A stretch of DNA of 64,000 nucleotides. It comes from Novosphingobium sp. IK01. GTDB lineage: Bacteria; Pseudomonadota; Alphaproteobacteria; Sphingomonadales; Sphingomonadaceae. The DNA is taken from the NCBI RefSeq assembly GCF_033242265.1, contig NZ_BTFW01000001.1:1612001-1676000 (forward strand), in the 5' to 3' direction. The translations under genes were made by a program, and so were the position numbers. The notes under the pieces were generated by a model. That model saw only the letters and a program-made list of their open reading frames with translations. It was not told the origin of the DNA and ran no database searches. This document shows positions 37,875-46,359 of the stretch, one piece after another; the first letter of the stretch is position 1; each line of letters starts with the position of its first letter.

Positions 37875-37997
37875 TGTTTGATCTTGCTGTAAAAGTTGGA
37901 ATAATTGCAACAGGATCGGCAAATCAACGATAATGTGCGTGGCATCAAAGCACAGCACACCGGGAGCGGGACGGTTTTGAAAGACATGCCTTGTGAA

Positions 37998-38013
37998 TGC
38001 CAGAATTCTGGCA
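37998..38013. promoter_or_regulatory. 16-bp perfect palindrome upstream of the EIIA gene
   Basis: TGCCAGAATTCTGGCA lies 80 bp upstream of the EIIA start in a relatively AT-rich 218-bp gap, the only long gap in this run of genes. It could be an operator for the EIIA-HPr unit. No factor is known. Confidence 0.4.
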
Positions 38014-38092
38014 GCCCGCATGTGCCCGCCAAGGCTCTGTTAAGCCTGGCCATGGTACCTTGCACGGCTGCATTGCGGAGTCCGTTCCCTTC

Positions 38093-38497
38093 ATGATCGG
38101 TCTGATTCTCGTCACCCACGGCGCCCTTGCCGACGAATTCATCCATGCGATGGAACATGTCGTGGGCCGACAACAGGACATCATCGGTGTCTGTATCGGC
38201 CCCAACGACGACATGGAGCGTCGCCGCAAGGAGATCGCCGATGCCATTCGCCGCGTCGACAGCGGCGAAGGTGTCATCATCCTCACCGACCTGTTCGGTG
38301 GCACCCCCTCCAATCTGGCCATCTCGCTGATGGAAGCGGGCCGGATCGAGGTCATCGCCGGGATCAACCTTCCCATGCTGATCCGTCTTGCCAAGGCGCG
38401 CGGATGCATGAATGTTCGCGATGCCACGGCCGCCGCGCGCGATGCCGGGCGCAACTACATTACGATCGCGTCGGAATTCCTGGGCCAGGATGCCTGA
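38093..38497 (+). CDS. PTS EIIA component, mannose family
   Basis: A 134-residue EIIA-Man-type domain: MIGLILVTHGALADEF with the phospho-accepting His10, then GVIILTDLFGGTPSNLAISLM and the INLPMLIRLAK segment. No IIB/IIC permease lies nearby, so in this setting the protein is likely regulatory rather than transporting sugar. It is followed by HPr after 33 bp. A GGAG lies upstream of ATG 38093; longer in-frame starts are not supported. Confidence 0.92.
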   Translation: MIGLILVTHGALADEFIHAMEHVVGRQQDIIGVCIGPNDDMERRRKEIADAIRRVDSGEGVIILTDLFGGTPSNLAISLMEAGRIEVIAGINLPMLIRLAKARGCMNVRDATAAARDAGRNYITIASEFLGQDA

Positions 38498-38530
38498 TTT
38501 CCAGCCGCGACGCCACCGGGAGGGCAAGCC

Positions 38531-38830
38531 TTGACGACCAATCAGACCTATGTCGCCCGCGAGACGATCACCATCGTCAACCAGCGCGGCCTCCACGCCC
38601 GCGCGAGCGCCAAGTTCGTCAACGCCGTTGCCAAGCTCCCCTCCGGGGTGAGCGTCACCGTGCTCAAGGACGGGACCGAGGCCAATGGCGGCTCGATCCT
38701 GGGCCTGATGATGCTGGGCGCGGCCAAGGGCGATTGCATCGACGTGGTCGTCGCCGGCCCTGAAGAAGAGGCCGATTCGGTGCTGCTCAAGCTGGCGGGC
38801 CTCGTCAAGGACGGCTTCGGCGAAGACTGA
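38531..38830 (+). CDS. HPr phosphocarrier protein
   Basis: A 99-residue HPr with phospho-His in GLHARASAKFV and the regulatory-serine region NGGSILGLMMLGAAKGDCI. It starts at TTG 38531, supported by GGAGG seven bases upstream. It can take phosphate from EI (not in this window) and pass it to EIIA; the serine is the expected target of the HprK-like kinase. Co-directional and 33 bp after EIIA. Confidence 0.93.
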   Translation: MTTNQTYVARETITIVNQRGLHARASAKFVNAVAKLPSGVSVTVLKDGTEANGGSILGLMMLGAAKGDCIDVVVAGPEEEADSVLLKLAGLVKDGFGED

Positions 38831-38870
38831 GCACTTGCCCCGCGCCCGGCGCTGACGCATGGGAGCGCGC

Positions 38871-39674
38871 ATGTTTCGCCGCACGATCACCGGGTTTTCC
38901 AATCCCACCGTCAAGTTTGTCCGCAGTCTGCGCGACAAGAAGCACCGCAGGCGCGAGCGCAAGTTCCTGGCCGAGGGCCTGCGCCTGCTGACCGATGCGC
39001 GCGAAGGCGGGCGCCTGCCCGAAATCCTGCTGATGGCGCAAGGGCGCGAGGGGCACCCGCTGCTCGACGAACTCGAACAGGCCACGGCCAGCGCCGGGGG
39101 CGACGTGATCGAGGTTCCGGTCGACATCCTCGCCAAGATCACCGGCAAGGACAACCCGCAGGCCGTCGCCGGGGTCTTTGCCGAGTGGGACACCTCGCTC
39201 GCCACGATCACGCGCGAGGCCGCCCCGCTCTGGCTGGTGGCGCAGGCCATGCGCGATCCGGGCAATCTGGGCACGATGCTGCGCACCGCCGACGCGGTGG
39301 GCGCGGGCGGGCTGATCCTGCTCGACGATTGCGTCGATCCGTTCTCGGTCGAGGCCGTGCGTGCCAGCATGGGGGCGATCTTCACCCAGCACCTCGCGCA
39401 GGCGCGCTGGGACGAATTCCTGCCCTGGCTGCGCGGTGGTGCCGGGCAACTGGTGGCGGCTTCCTTGCGCGAGGCGGTGCCCTATCGCGGCGCGCCTTAT
39501 GCCGCCCCCTGCTTCGTGATGGTCGGCAACGAATCGCGCGGGCTGCCCGAGGACTATGAACTGGCCTGCGACTTGCGCGTGACGATGCCGATGAAAGGCC
39601 GCGCCGACAGTCTGAACGCCGCCGTGGCCGGGGCCGTGCTGGCCTACGAGGTTCTGGCCAGCCTCGAAGGCTGA
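38871..39674 (+). CDS. TrmH/SpoU-family RNA 2'-O-methyltransferase
   Basis: A SPOUT methyltransferase of about 267 residues with an N-terminal substrate-binding domain (NPTVKFVRSLRDKKHRRRERKFLAEG) and the knot domain: ALVAQAMRDPGNLGTMLRTADAVGAGGLIL, ASMGAIF and NESRGL...RVTMPMKGRADSLNAAVAGAVLAYE. It methylates a ribose of rRNA or tRNA; the site cannot be told. ATG 38871 is chosen because GGGAG lies upstream; ATG 38859 is four codons earlier and lacks one. The stop is four bases from the recR stop (convergent). Confidence 0.9.
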   Translation: MFRRTITGFSNPTVKFVRSLRDKKHRRRERKFLAEGLRLLTDAREGGRLPEILLMAQGREGHPLLDELEQATASAGGDVIEVPVDILAKITGKDNPQAVAGVFAEWDTSLATITREAAPLWLVAQAMRDPGNLGTMLRTADAVGAGGLILLDDCVDPFSVEAVRASMGAIFTQHLAQARWDEFLPWLRGGAGQLVAASLREAVPYRGAPYAAPCFVMVGNESRGLPEDYELACDLRVTMPMKGRADSLNAAVAGAVLAYEVLASLEG

Positions 39675-39678
39675 GTCA

Positions 39679-40272
39679 TTACACCGGACGCCGCGCGCGC
39701 AGGGCCTGCGCCAGCGTGCCCTCGTCCATGTAGTCCAGCTCCCCGCCCACCGGCAGGCCATGGGCCAGTTGCGTCACCCGCACGGGCAGGCCTTCGAGGC
39801 GCTCGGCGATGTAGTGCGCGGTCGTCTGCCCTTCGAGCGTGGCATTCATCGCCAGCACCACTTCGTCGATCCCGCCGGCCCCCACGCGGTCGAGCAGGCG
39901 GGCGATGGTCAGGTCTTCGGGGCGCACCCCTTCGAGCGCGGAAAGCCGCCCGCCCAGCACGTGATAGCGCCCGGTGAACAGCCGCGCGCGGTCGAGCGCC
40001 CACAAGTCGGCCACATCCTCCACCACGCAGAGCGCGCGCGCATCGCGGCGCGGATCGGCGCAGATCCCGCACGGGTTCGTCGTGTCGACATTGCCGCACA
40101 CGTCGCATTCCACCAGCTTTTCGCGCACGGCTTCGAGCGCGGCCAGCAACTGGGGCAGCGCGGATTCGCGCCGCTTGATCAGCCAGAGCACGGCACGCCG
40201 CGCCGAGCGGGGGCCAAGGCCGGGCAGACGGGCCAGCGCGCCTGAAAGCGCCTCGATCTCTTGCGATGCCAT
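39679..40272 (-). CDS. recR: Recombination mediator RecR
   Basis: Part of the RecFOR pathway loading RecA at gaps. The 197-residue protein has an N-terminal helix-hairpin-helix ([20 protein letters not shown]), a four-cysteine zinc finger (C56, C59, C68, C71 in [17 protein letters not shown]), a Toprim domain ([13 protein letters not shown]) and the C-terminal [21 protein letters not shown]. The start ATG 40272 matches the family. It is divergent from fmt, 51 bp apart. Confidence 0.97.
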   Translation of the reverse strand: MASQEIEALSGALARLPGLGPRSARRAVLWLIKRRESALPQLLAALEAVREKLVECDVCGNVDTTNPCGICADPRRDARALCVVEDVADLWALDRARLFTGRYHVLGGRLSALEGVRPEDLTIARLLDRVGAGGIDEVVLAMNATLEGQTTAHYIAERLEGLPVRVTQLAHGLPVGGELDYMDEGTLAQALRARRPV

Positions 40273-40323
40273 GGCGCGACAGATAGGGCCGGGCGCAGGA
40301 TTGGAAAAGGACCGTTTGCAACC

Positions 40324-41229
40324 ATGCGCCTGATCTTCATGGGCACCCCCGAATTTGCCGTGCCCACGCTCGATGCGCTGGTGGCCGCAGGCCACGAGGT
40401 CGTGGCCGTCTACAGCCAGCCCCCGCGCCCGGCAGGCCGGGGCAAGAAACTCCAGCCCTCCCCCGTCCATCTCGCCGCGCAGGGCCACGGCATCCCCGTC
40501 TTCACCCCCGTCAGCCTCAAAAGCGCGGAAGAACAGGCCGTGTTTGCCGCCCACGGGGCCGATGCGGCGGTGGTGGCCGCCTATGGCCTGATCCTGCCCC
40601 AGCCGATTCTGGCCGCGCCGCGTCTGGGCTGCCTCAATGTCCATGGCTCGCTGCTGCCACGCTGGCGCGGGGCCGCGCCCGTCCAGCGCGCGATTCTGGC
40701 TGGCGACGTGCACACCGGGGTCACGATCATGCAGATGGAGCGCGGGCTCGACACCGGGCCGATGCTGGCGACCGTCGCCACCCCGGTCGAGGGCAAGACG
40801 GCGGGCGAACTGACCGGCGAACTGGCCGCACTGGGCGCCGACCTCATGGTGCGCGTGCTGGCCGACCTTGCGCTGTTCGAGCCCGAAGTGCAGCCCGAAG
40901 CGGGCGTTACCTATGCCGCCAAGATCGACAAGGCCGAGAGCCGCCTCGATTTCACCGCGCCCGCGCTTCAGGTCGAACGGCAGGTGCGCGCCTTCGCGCC
41001 CGCGCCGGGGGCCTTTTTCGAGCTGGAGGGCGAGCGCTATCGCGTGCTGGCCGCGCAGGTGGTCGAGGGCGAAGGCGCGCCGGGAACCGTGCTCGACGGG
41101 CAGTTGACGATTGGCTGTGGAGAGGGCGCGATCCGTCCGCTGATCGTCCAGCGCGCCGGGCGTCCGGCGATGGAGACGGCGGCGCTGTTGCGCGGGCGGG
41201 CGATTGTGGCCGGGACGGTGCTGGCGTGA
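40324..41229 (+). CDS. fmt: Methionyl-tRNA formyltransferase
   Basis: Formylates initiator Met-tRNA. The 301-residue product has [19 protein letters not shown], the [16 protein letters not shown] catalytic loop with NVHGSLLP (Asn and His), LDTGPML and the C-terminal OB-like domain. The start ATG 40324 follows AAGGA. It precedes truA by 73 bp across a repeat element. def, often adjacent, is elsewhere in the window. Confidence 0.97.
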   Translation: MRLIFMGTPEFAVPTLDALVAAGHEVVAVYSQPPRPAGRGKKLQPSPVHLAAQGHGIPVFTPVSLKSAEEQAVFAAHGADAAVVAAYGLILPQPILAAPRLGCLNVHGSLLPRWRGAAPVQRAILAGDVHTGVTIMQMERGLDTGPMLATVATPVEGKTAGELTGELAALGADLMVRVLADLALFEPEVQPEAGVTYAAKIDKAESRLDFTAPALQVERQVRAFAPAPGAFFELEGERYRVLAAQVVEGEGAPGTVLDGQLTIGCGEGAIRPLIVQRAGRPAMETAALLRGRAIVAGTVLA

Positions 41230-41232
41230 GCG

Positions 41233-41293
41233 GGCCGTTTTACCCCTCCGCCACCCGCTGCGCGGGCGGTCCCCCTCCCCATGGCATGGGAAG
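41233..41293. repeat. Hairpin-rich dispersed repeat before truA
   Basis: CCCCTCCGCCACCCGC...GCGGGCGGT and CCTCCCCATGGCATGGGAAGG match the repeat at 28213-28559. The last bases supply the AAGGA Shine-Dalgarno of truA, so the element forms the leader of that gene. Confidence 0.65.
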
Positions 41294-41302
41294 GAACGGC
41301 TG

Positions 41303-42052
41303 ATGCCGCGTTATGCGCTGACCCTCGAATTCGATGGCACGCCGTTCATGGGGCTTCAGCGGCAGGCCCATGGGCCTTCGGTCCAGCAAGCGGTCGAGGA
41401 GGCCGCACAATCGATTGTGGGGCATCCCGTCACGCTCTTTGCTGCGGGGCGTACCGATACCGGCGTCCATGCGCTGGGGATGCGCGCGCATATCGACATC
41501 GACCGTCCGTTCGATCCGTTCCGGCTGGGCGAGGCGCTCAATGCCCGGCTCAAGCCCGATCCGATTGCCGTGCTCGATTGCGTGGCAGTGGCCGACGACT
41601 GGCACGCGCGCTTTTCGTGCCTGGGCCGCGCCTATGAATACCGGATTGCCAACCGCCGCGCGCCGCTCACGCTCCAGGCCGGGCGGGCCTGGCGGGTGCC
41701 CCGCCCGCTCGACGCACAGGCCATGCACGAGGCCGCACAGGAACTGGTAGGACGGCACGATTTCACCACGTTCCGCTCGGTCCACTGTCAGGCCGCCAGC
41801 CCGCTCAAGACGCTCGACCGGCTCGACGTGCGGCGCGAAGGCGACATGGTGATCATCGAGACCGCCGCGCGCAGCTTCCTGCACCATCAGGTGCGCTCGA
41901 TGGTCGGCTGTCTGGGGCTGGTCGGGCTCGGTCACTGGACCCGCGCCGATCTGGTGGCGGCCCGCGATGCGCGCGACCGGCGCAAGCTGGGGCACAATGC
42001 CCCGCCCGAGGGACTCTATTTCGTCAAGGCCGTCTATCCCGACGAGCCCTGA
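41303..42052 (+). CDS. truA: tRNA pseudouridine(38-40) synthase
   Basis: Modifies uridines 38-40 in the tRNA anticodon arm. The 249-residue product has [16 protein letters not shown], the catalytic [12 protein letters not shown] with its Asp, [20 protein letters not shown] and [21 protein letters not shown]. The start ATG 41303 has AAGGA upstream. A bidirectional terminator overlaps its stop. Confidence 0.97.
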   Translation: MPRYALTLEFDGTPFMGLQRQAHGPSVQQAVEEAAQSIVGHPVTLFAAGRTDTGVHALGMRAHIDIDRPFDPFRLGEALNARLKPDPIAVLDCVAVADDWHARFSCLGRAYEYRIANRRAPLTLQAGRAWRVPRPLDAQAMHEAAQELVGRHDFTTFRSVHCQAASPLKTLDRLDVRREGDMVIIETAARSFLHHQVRSMVGCLGLVGLGHWTRADLVAARDARDRRKLGHNAPPEGLYFVKAVYPDEP

Positions 42053-42089
42053 AAAAAGGCCGGGAAGCACTGACTTCCCGGCCTTTTTT
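42052..42089. terminator. Bidirectional terminator, truA / cobS
   Basis: A 10-bp stem GGCCGGGAAG/CTTCCCGGCC (42058-42067 with 42074-42083) is flanked by A6 and T6. Confidence 0.92.
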
Positions 42090-42099
42090 GCAAAAACGA

Positions 42100-43092
42100 T
42101 CAGGCCTTGTGGGCGACGCTCTCGGGCAGATCCTTGCCGAACACGCGCTGGTAGTATTCGGCCACCAGAACCCGCTCGGCCTCGTCGCACTTGTTGAGGA
42201 ACGAGAGACGGAAGGCAAAGCCCACGTCGTTGAAGATCTGGCTGTTCTGCGCCCACGAGATCACCGTGCGCGGGCTCATCACGGTCGAGATGTCGCCACC
42301 CACGAAGCCCTTGCGGGTCAGGTCAGCCACGCGCACCATGCTGGCGATGACTTGCGGATCGAGGCCAGGCACCTTCTTGGTGACGACTTCGACTTCGGTC
42401 TCGGCGGGCAGGTAGTTGAGCGCGACGACGAGGTTCCAGCGGTCCATCTGGCCCTGGTTGATCGCCTGCGTGCCGTGATAGAGCCCCGAGGTATCGCCAA
42501 GGCCCACGGTGTTGGCCGTGGCGAACAGGCGGAACCACGGGTTGGGACGGATCACCCGGTTCTGGTCGAGCAGGGTCAGCTTGCCTTCGGTTTCCAGCAC
42601 GCGCTGGATCACGAACATCACGTCCGGGCGGCCCGCGTCATATTCGTCGAAGACCAGCGCGGTCGGCGTCTGGAGCGCCCAGGGCAGCAGGCCTTCACGG
42701 AATTCGGTCACCTGCATGCCATCGCGCAGGACAATCGCGTCGCGCCCGATCAGGTCGATGCGGCTGATATGCGCGTCGAGGTTGATGCGCACGCAGGGCC
42801 ACTTGAGGCGCGCGGCGACCTGCTCGATGTGGGTCGACTTGCCGGTGCCGTGATAGCCCTGGACCATCACGCGGCGGTTGAAGGCAAAACCGGCCAAAAT
42901 CGCGAGCGTGGTATCGGGATCGAAGACATAGTTGTCGTCGGCATCGGGCACGCGCTCGTCGGCCACCGAGAAGGCCGGCACGGTCATGTCGATGTCGATA
43001 CCGAAAGTCTCGCGCACCGACACGGTGATGTCGGGCGCCGGCAGGACGGTGGTGGCGCCGGGCTGGGCCACGAGGTTCGAAGTGTCGCTCAT
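42100..43092 (-). CDS. cobS: CobS-type AAA ATPase (cobaltochelatase subunit family)
   Basis: A 330-residue MoxR/CobS AAA+ protein: [17 protein letters not shown] (Walker A), [23 protein letters not shown] (Walker B), [32 protein letters not shown]. In aerobic B12 synthesis CobS and CobT form the ATPase part of CobNST. No other cobalamin gene is in the window and cobT is not adjacent, so an orphan AAA role cannot be excluded. The start ATG 43092 gives [15 protein letters not shown]. In many alphaproteobacteria bolA and a J-domain gene sit beside cobS; here they are 6 kb away. Confidence 0.88.
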   Translation of the reverse strand: MSDTSNLVAQPGATTVLPAPDITVSVRETFGIDIDMTVPAFSVADERVPDADDNYVFDPDTTLAILAGFAFNRRVMVQGYHGTGKSTHIEQVAARLKWPCVRINLDAHISRIDLIGRDAIVLRDGMQVTEFREGLLPWALQTPTALVFDEYDAGRPDVMFVIQRVLETEGKLTLLDQNRVIRPNPWFRLFATANTVGLGDTSGLYHGTQAINQGQMDRWNLVVALNYLPAETEVEVVTKKVPGLDPQVIASMVRVADLTRKGFVGGDISTVMSPRTVISWAQNSQIFNDVGFAFRLSFLNKCDEAERVLVAEYYQRVFGKDLPESVAHKA

Positions 43093-43323
43093 CGCGAACC
43101 TGCCTATCCGCGCGCGCGCCGCGCCGCAACAAGCTTTGGCATCGTTCCTTGCCGGAAGGCGAGATTTTGGCCCCTGCTCCCGAACCTGGGCCCGGAAGGG
43201 TGGTCTAAGTAACAATCCGTATAAGTCTCATCCGCATATTTGGTTACTGTCCCGTTAGTCACGATCGTTCACTGTCGCGCGCGGCCACGTCGCACGATTC
43301 CAGACGGTCCACAGCCAGATGGA

Positions 43324-43344
43324 TGATCACCTTGTTCGTGATCA
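43324..43344. promoter_or_regulatory. Inverted repeat upstream of the acyltransferase gene
   Basis: TGATCAC-N7-GTGATCA, exact 7-bp arms, 45 bp before the acyltransferase start and inside the 296-bp divergent gap with cobS. The shape is that of an operator for a dimeric regulator. No factor can be named. Confidence 0.45.
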
Positions 43345-43388
43345 CTCGTCCGGGCCTGTGCAAGCGGCGGGCAAAGGGGGCAACCAGC

Positions 43389-44531
43389 ATGCAGGCAGAC
43401 CATCGCGGGCGTTATGCCCTGCTCGACGACATGCGCGGAATCGCGGCGGTCGCGGTGTGCCTGTTTCACATCGGCACCCGCGCGGGCGGGCTGCAACTGT
43501 TTCCCAATGGCTATCTCGCGGTCGATTTCTTCTTCATGCTCAGCGGCTTCGTTCTGGCCGAAGCCTATGAAAACCGCCTTCGCCAGTCGATGAGCCTGAC
43601 CGCGTTCATCCGCCGCCGGACGGTCCGCATGGCCCCCGTCGCCATGCTCGGGGCCACGATCGGCGGGGTCTATCTCCTCGCCCGCTGGGGCGCCGCGCCC
43701 GACCGCTCCGACCCTCTGGTCGAAGTCGTGATGGCCGATGCCCTCAACCTCGTGCTCCTGCCCAAGCTCTGGCATGGGCGGGCCACCGGCTGGGAACTGT
43801 TTCCCGCCAACGGGCCGCTGTGGTCGCTCTTTTTCGAGGTTCTGGCCAATCTGGTCTGGGCCGCGTGGATGACCCGCGCCTCCACCCGCATGCTCGCGGG
43901 CTTGACGCTGCTGGCAGCCGCGGCCCTGAGCGCCAGTGCGCTGCACCATGGCTCGCTGCACATCGGCTGGCAGGTGCCGACCCTCGATGGCGGACTGGCG
44001 CGGATTTCGTTCGGGTTCGGGTGTGGATTGCTGATGCACCGGCTGCGCCACCGCATCCCCCCGATGAAGGCCCCGGCCGCGCCTCTGGCCGCCCTCGCGC
44101 TGGTCTATGCCCTGGCCCTGCCGGAAGAGCATCTGGCCTGGACGCTGTTCGTCGCGCTGGTGTTCCTGCCGGGCATTCTGGCAGTGTCCGTCGCCGCCGG
44201 ACGCCATCGGGCCATGCCGGGCGGGGCGCTGCTGGGGCGCCTGTCCTATCCGCTCTATGGCATCCACGTTCCCTTGCTCGCGATTGCGGCGGGGGGGATC
44301 AAGCGGATCACCGGCGGCATGCCCCTCGATGCCTGGGGGCTGCTGCTGCTGCCCCCGATCCTGATGGCTGCCTGGCTGACGCTGATCCTGTTTGACGAAC
44401 CGCTGCGCGCGTTCCTGTCGCAGCGTCCGTCCCGTGGCTTCCGGTCGCAAGCCCCCGGCAAAGGCGTCGCGGCAGGTCCATCCACTTTGAACCTGTCTGG
44501 CCCGGCAATGGGCGGGAAACCGCCAAATTGA
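43389..44531 (+). CDS. Membrane acyltransferase, family 3
   Basis: An integral-membrane O-acyltransferase of 380 residues with about ten hydrophobic segments. The N-terminal signature LLDDMRGIAAVAVCLFHIGTR contains the catalytic His, followed by NGYLAVDFFFMLSGFVLAEAYENR and FIRRRTVRMAPVAMLG. Such enzymes add acetyl or other acyl groups to extracellular glycans. ATG 43389 is chosen (GGGGG upstream); an in-frame ATG at 43323 lies inside the palindrome and is less likely. The last 35 residues are a non-conserved basic tail. Target sugar unknown. Confidence 0.85.
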   Translation: MQADHRGRYALLDDMRGIAAVAVCLFHIGTRAGGLQLFPNGYLAVDFFFMLSGFVLAEAYENRLRQSMSLTAFIRRRTVRMAPVAMLGATIGGVYLLARWGAAPDRSDPLVEVVMADALNLVLLPKLWHGRATGWELFPANGPLWSLFFEVLANLVWAAWMTRASTRMLAGLTLLAAAALSASALHHGSLHIGWQVPTLDGGLARISFGFGCGLLMHRLRHRIPPMKAPAAPLAALALVYALALPEEHLAWTLFVALVFLPGILAVSVAAGRHRAMPGGALLGRLSYPLYGIHVPLLAIAAGGIKRITGGMPLDAWGLLLLPPILMAAWLTLILFDEPLRAFLSQRPSRGFRSQAPGKGVAAGPSTLNLSGPAMGGKPPN

Positions 44532-44787
44532 ACTGAAAACCCTGACACACCGCAGTGCAATACTGCGTTATGATACCAACAAGGGAAATCAGGGGTTCTC
44601 GCAATTATTACACCATCGAAAAATATCCGACAATAAAAATAATCAATCAAAATAAAGATCAACACCCCCCTTTATGACCCCCACCTTTTCTGGCCGAGGA
44701 ACCTGCCCGTTCTTCCCGACCATAAGGCACTTTCCTGAAGAATTGTGGACAAACCTTCCGCCCGAGCGCGGAACGAGGAGAATGGAC
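44532..44787. other. AT-rich gap upstream of the RTX gene
   Basis: 256 bp with no credible gene. Bases 44575-44670 are much richer in A and T than the surroundings (runs such as AAAAATAATCAATCAAAATAA), which is typical of a strong or foreign promoter region. The RTX gene begins at its end. Confidence 0.5.
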
Positions 44788-45411
44788 ATGGCAGTTATCA
44801 ACGGAACTTCAGCGTCTGAAACCATCGACGGCGGCAAGACCGGCGAAATCATCAACGGCATGGGCGGCGCAGACACCATCTCCGGCGGCGCCGGCAACGA
44901 CGTGATCAGCGGCGGCGCGGGCAACGACATGCTCTATGGCGGCGCGGGCAACGACTGGGTCTATGGCGGCGACGGCGACGATGTCCTCAAGGGCGGCGGC
45001 GGCAAGGACAGCCTGACCGGCGGCAGCGGCGCCGACCAGTTCGTCTTCCGCGCGTCCGAAGGCTTCACGGCCCTCAATTTCACCGGCGGCCACGGGGTCA
45101 GCACCGTCAACCAGTGGGTGACGATCACCGACCTCAACTTTGCCGATCACGATGTCATCCGCATCACCGGCTTTGATTCGATCTTCGGCGCGCTCGGCTT
45201 CGGCGTGAAGGGGACCGGCTCGTACTTCATCGACTCGCAGGACGACGTGAACCGCCTCGCCGCCTATCTCAAGGCCAACCCTTCGGCAGGCTCCTACTTC
45301 GTCAACACCTCCGGTTTCGACGGCACGACCTTCATCCTCAAGGATGCCTCGGGCCACGAACAGGCGCTGACGCTCAACCACATCATCGCCGACGACACCG
45401 TTCTTCTCTGA
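44788..45411 (+). CDS. Small RTX-repeat calcium-binding protein
   Basis: A 207-residue acidic protein with six or seven consecutive nonapeptides of the GGxGxDxUx type between about residues 18 and 80 (SGGAGNDVI, SGGAGNDML, YGGAGNDWV, YGGDGDDVL, TGGSGADQF), followed by a C-terminal domain (ADQFVFRASEGFTALNF...TLNHIIADDTVLL). There is no N-terminal signal peptide, and a C-terminal acidic/hydrophobic end is typical of type I secretion substrates. The start ATG 44788 has GAGGAG seven bases upstream; ATG 44782 is too close to it. Much smaller than toxins or proteases of this class and with no catalytic domain, so a surface or matrix protein is likely. Confidence 0.85.
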   Translation: MAVINGTSASETIDGGKTGEIINGMGGADTISGGAGNDVISGGAGNDMLYGGAGNDWVYGGDGDDVLKGGGGKDSLTGGSGADQFVFRASEGFTALNFTGGHGVSTVNQWVTITDLNFADHDVIRITGFDSIFGALGFGVKGTGSYFIDSQDDVNRLAAYLKANPSAGSYFVNTSGFDGTTFILKDASGHEQALTLNHIIADDTVLL

Positions 45412-45437
45412 TTTCCCGGTCTTCTCTGATTTCCCGG
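45402..45437. repeat. 18-bp perfect tandem repeat over the RTX stop codon
   Basis: TCTTCTCTGATTTCCCGG occurs twice back to back (45402-45419 and 45420-45437). The first copy contains the TGA stop (45409-45411); the second duplicates that end. Confidence 0.85.
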
Positions 45438-45501
45438 CTTGCGCGGCCCCCGGCGCAGCAGGGAACCCTTTGCAAGACCGAATTTTTTGCAAGACTTTCG
45501 C

Positions 45502-45536
45502 GCCCTGCCGTTCTCATGTTCGGCAGGGCCTTTTTT
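45502..45536 (+). terminator. Terminator of the RTX gene
   Basis: GCCCTGCCG/CGGCAGGGC (45502-45510 with 45521-45529, 10-base loop) followed by CTTTTTT. Confidence 0.85.
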
Positions 45537-45636
45537 GTGGCCGCAGCACGAGGGAAGGCCTATCATCGCGAAAGGCACGCCGGCCCTGTCGGCGCGGTCT
45601 TCACAAGCCCTTCCCCCCGGCACAAGGAATTCCCCC

Positions 45637-45993
45637 ATGAGCATGTTCGACAGCATCCTCGGCCAGGTCAGCAGCGCGGTTGACGTCAAGAACCTCGCCG
45701 CCAAGTTCGGCATCGATCCCACCCAGGCCGAAACCGCCATCGCCGCCCTTGCCGCCGGGCATCAGGCCAAGGGCGACACGATCGAGACGGCTGCGGCCAA
45801 TTCAGGCCTCGAACCGGGCCTGCTGAGCCAGATTGCCGAACAGATCGGCGGCGAAGGCGGCCTTACCCAGTTCGCCTCGCTCCTCGGCCAGCATCCCGAT
45901 GCCCTCGGCCAGGTCACCCGCTTCCTCGACAAGGACGGCGACGGCAACCCGCTCAACGACCTGACCGGCTTTGCCAAGGGCCTGCTGGGCTGA
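45637..45993 (+). CDS. DUF937/YidB-like protein with EF-hand-like loop
   Basis: A 118-residue soluble, helical protein starting MSMFDSILGQVSSAVDVKNLAAKFGID with AAGGA upstream. It resembles the DUF937/YidB group in its N-terminal helices and GG-containing turns (QIGGEGGLTQFASLLGQHP). Near the C-terminus DKDGDGNPLND fits the DxDxDG calcium-binding loop. No known role. The next small gene begins 10 bp after its stop. Confidence 0.75.
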   Translation: MSMFDSILGQVSSAVDVKNLAAKFGIDPTQAETAIAALAAGHQAKGDTIETAAANSGLEPGLLSQIAEQIGGEGGLTQFASLLGQHPDALGQVTRFLDKDGDGNPLNDLTGFAKGLLG

Positions 45994-46002
45994 TCACGCG
46001 CG

Positions 46003-46206
46003 ATGGATACCGTTCTTTCGTTGCTCGTTCTCTTGACGGTGGCGCTGGTCGCTGGCGCGGTGTTTTTCTGGCGCCGGGGCGAACGCAAGCGCCCGGCGCT
46101 GATGCTGGTCATGGCCGTGCTGATCGCGGCAGACCTCGCCGTCTGGCTGACCCCGGTTGCCGGGGGGCCTTCGATGATTGCCCTGGCCCATCAGGACCAG
46201 GAATAA
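46003..46206 (+). CDS. Small membrane protein
   Basis: A 67-residue protein with two hydrophobic helices (about 3-23 and 33-49) joined by a basic loop WRRGERKRPA, giving an expected hairpin with the loop in the cytoplasm. Ten bases after the DUF937-like gene. Unrecognised. Confidence 0.6.
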   Translation: MDTVLSLLVLLTVALVAGAVFFWRRGERKRPALMLVMAVLIAADLAVWLTPVAGGPSMIALAHQDQE

Positions 46207-46218
46207 AAAGGGAATATC

Positions 46219-46239
46219 GCAGGGGGCACAGCCCCCTGC
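46219..46239. repeat. Perfect hairpin
   Basis: GCAGGGGGC-ACA-GCCCCCTGC, 9-bp arms, 13 bp after the small membrane protein gene. A second hairpin, CCGGGGGC-GATG-GCCCCCGG, follows at 46313-46332. Both look like dispersed intergenic elements; neither has a U-tract. Bases 46207-46359 hold nothing else. Confidence 0.7.
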
Positions 46240-46359
46240 ACCCCATTATCTTTGGATGGGGCAGTGCCAATGGCCAAGCCGGGCATGGCAACTTACGCCA
46301 GTTCCCGGGGGTCCGGGGGCGATGGCCCCCGGGATATTCTATTTTCTTAAAAATCCCTC

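Noticed and set aside
42100..43092. Cobalamin riboswitch upstream of cobS
   Set aside because: No sequence resembling a B12 box was found in 43093-43388.
44832..45060. Tandem GGCGGCGC-type DNA repeats as a mobile or satellite repeat
   Set aside because: They are explained by the RTX nonapeptides of the encoded protein.
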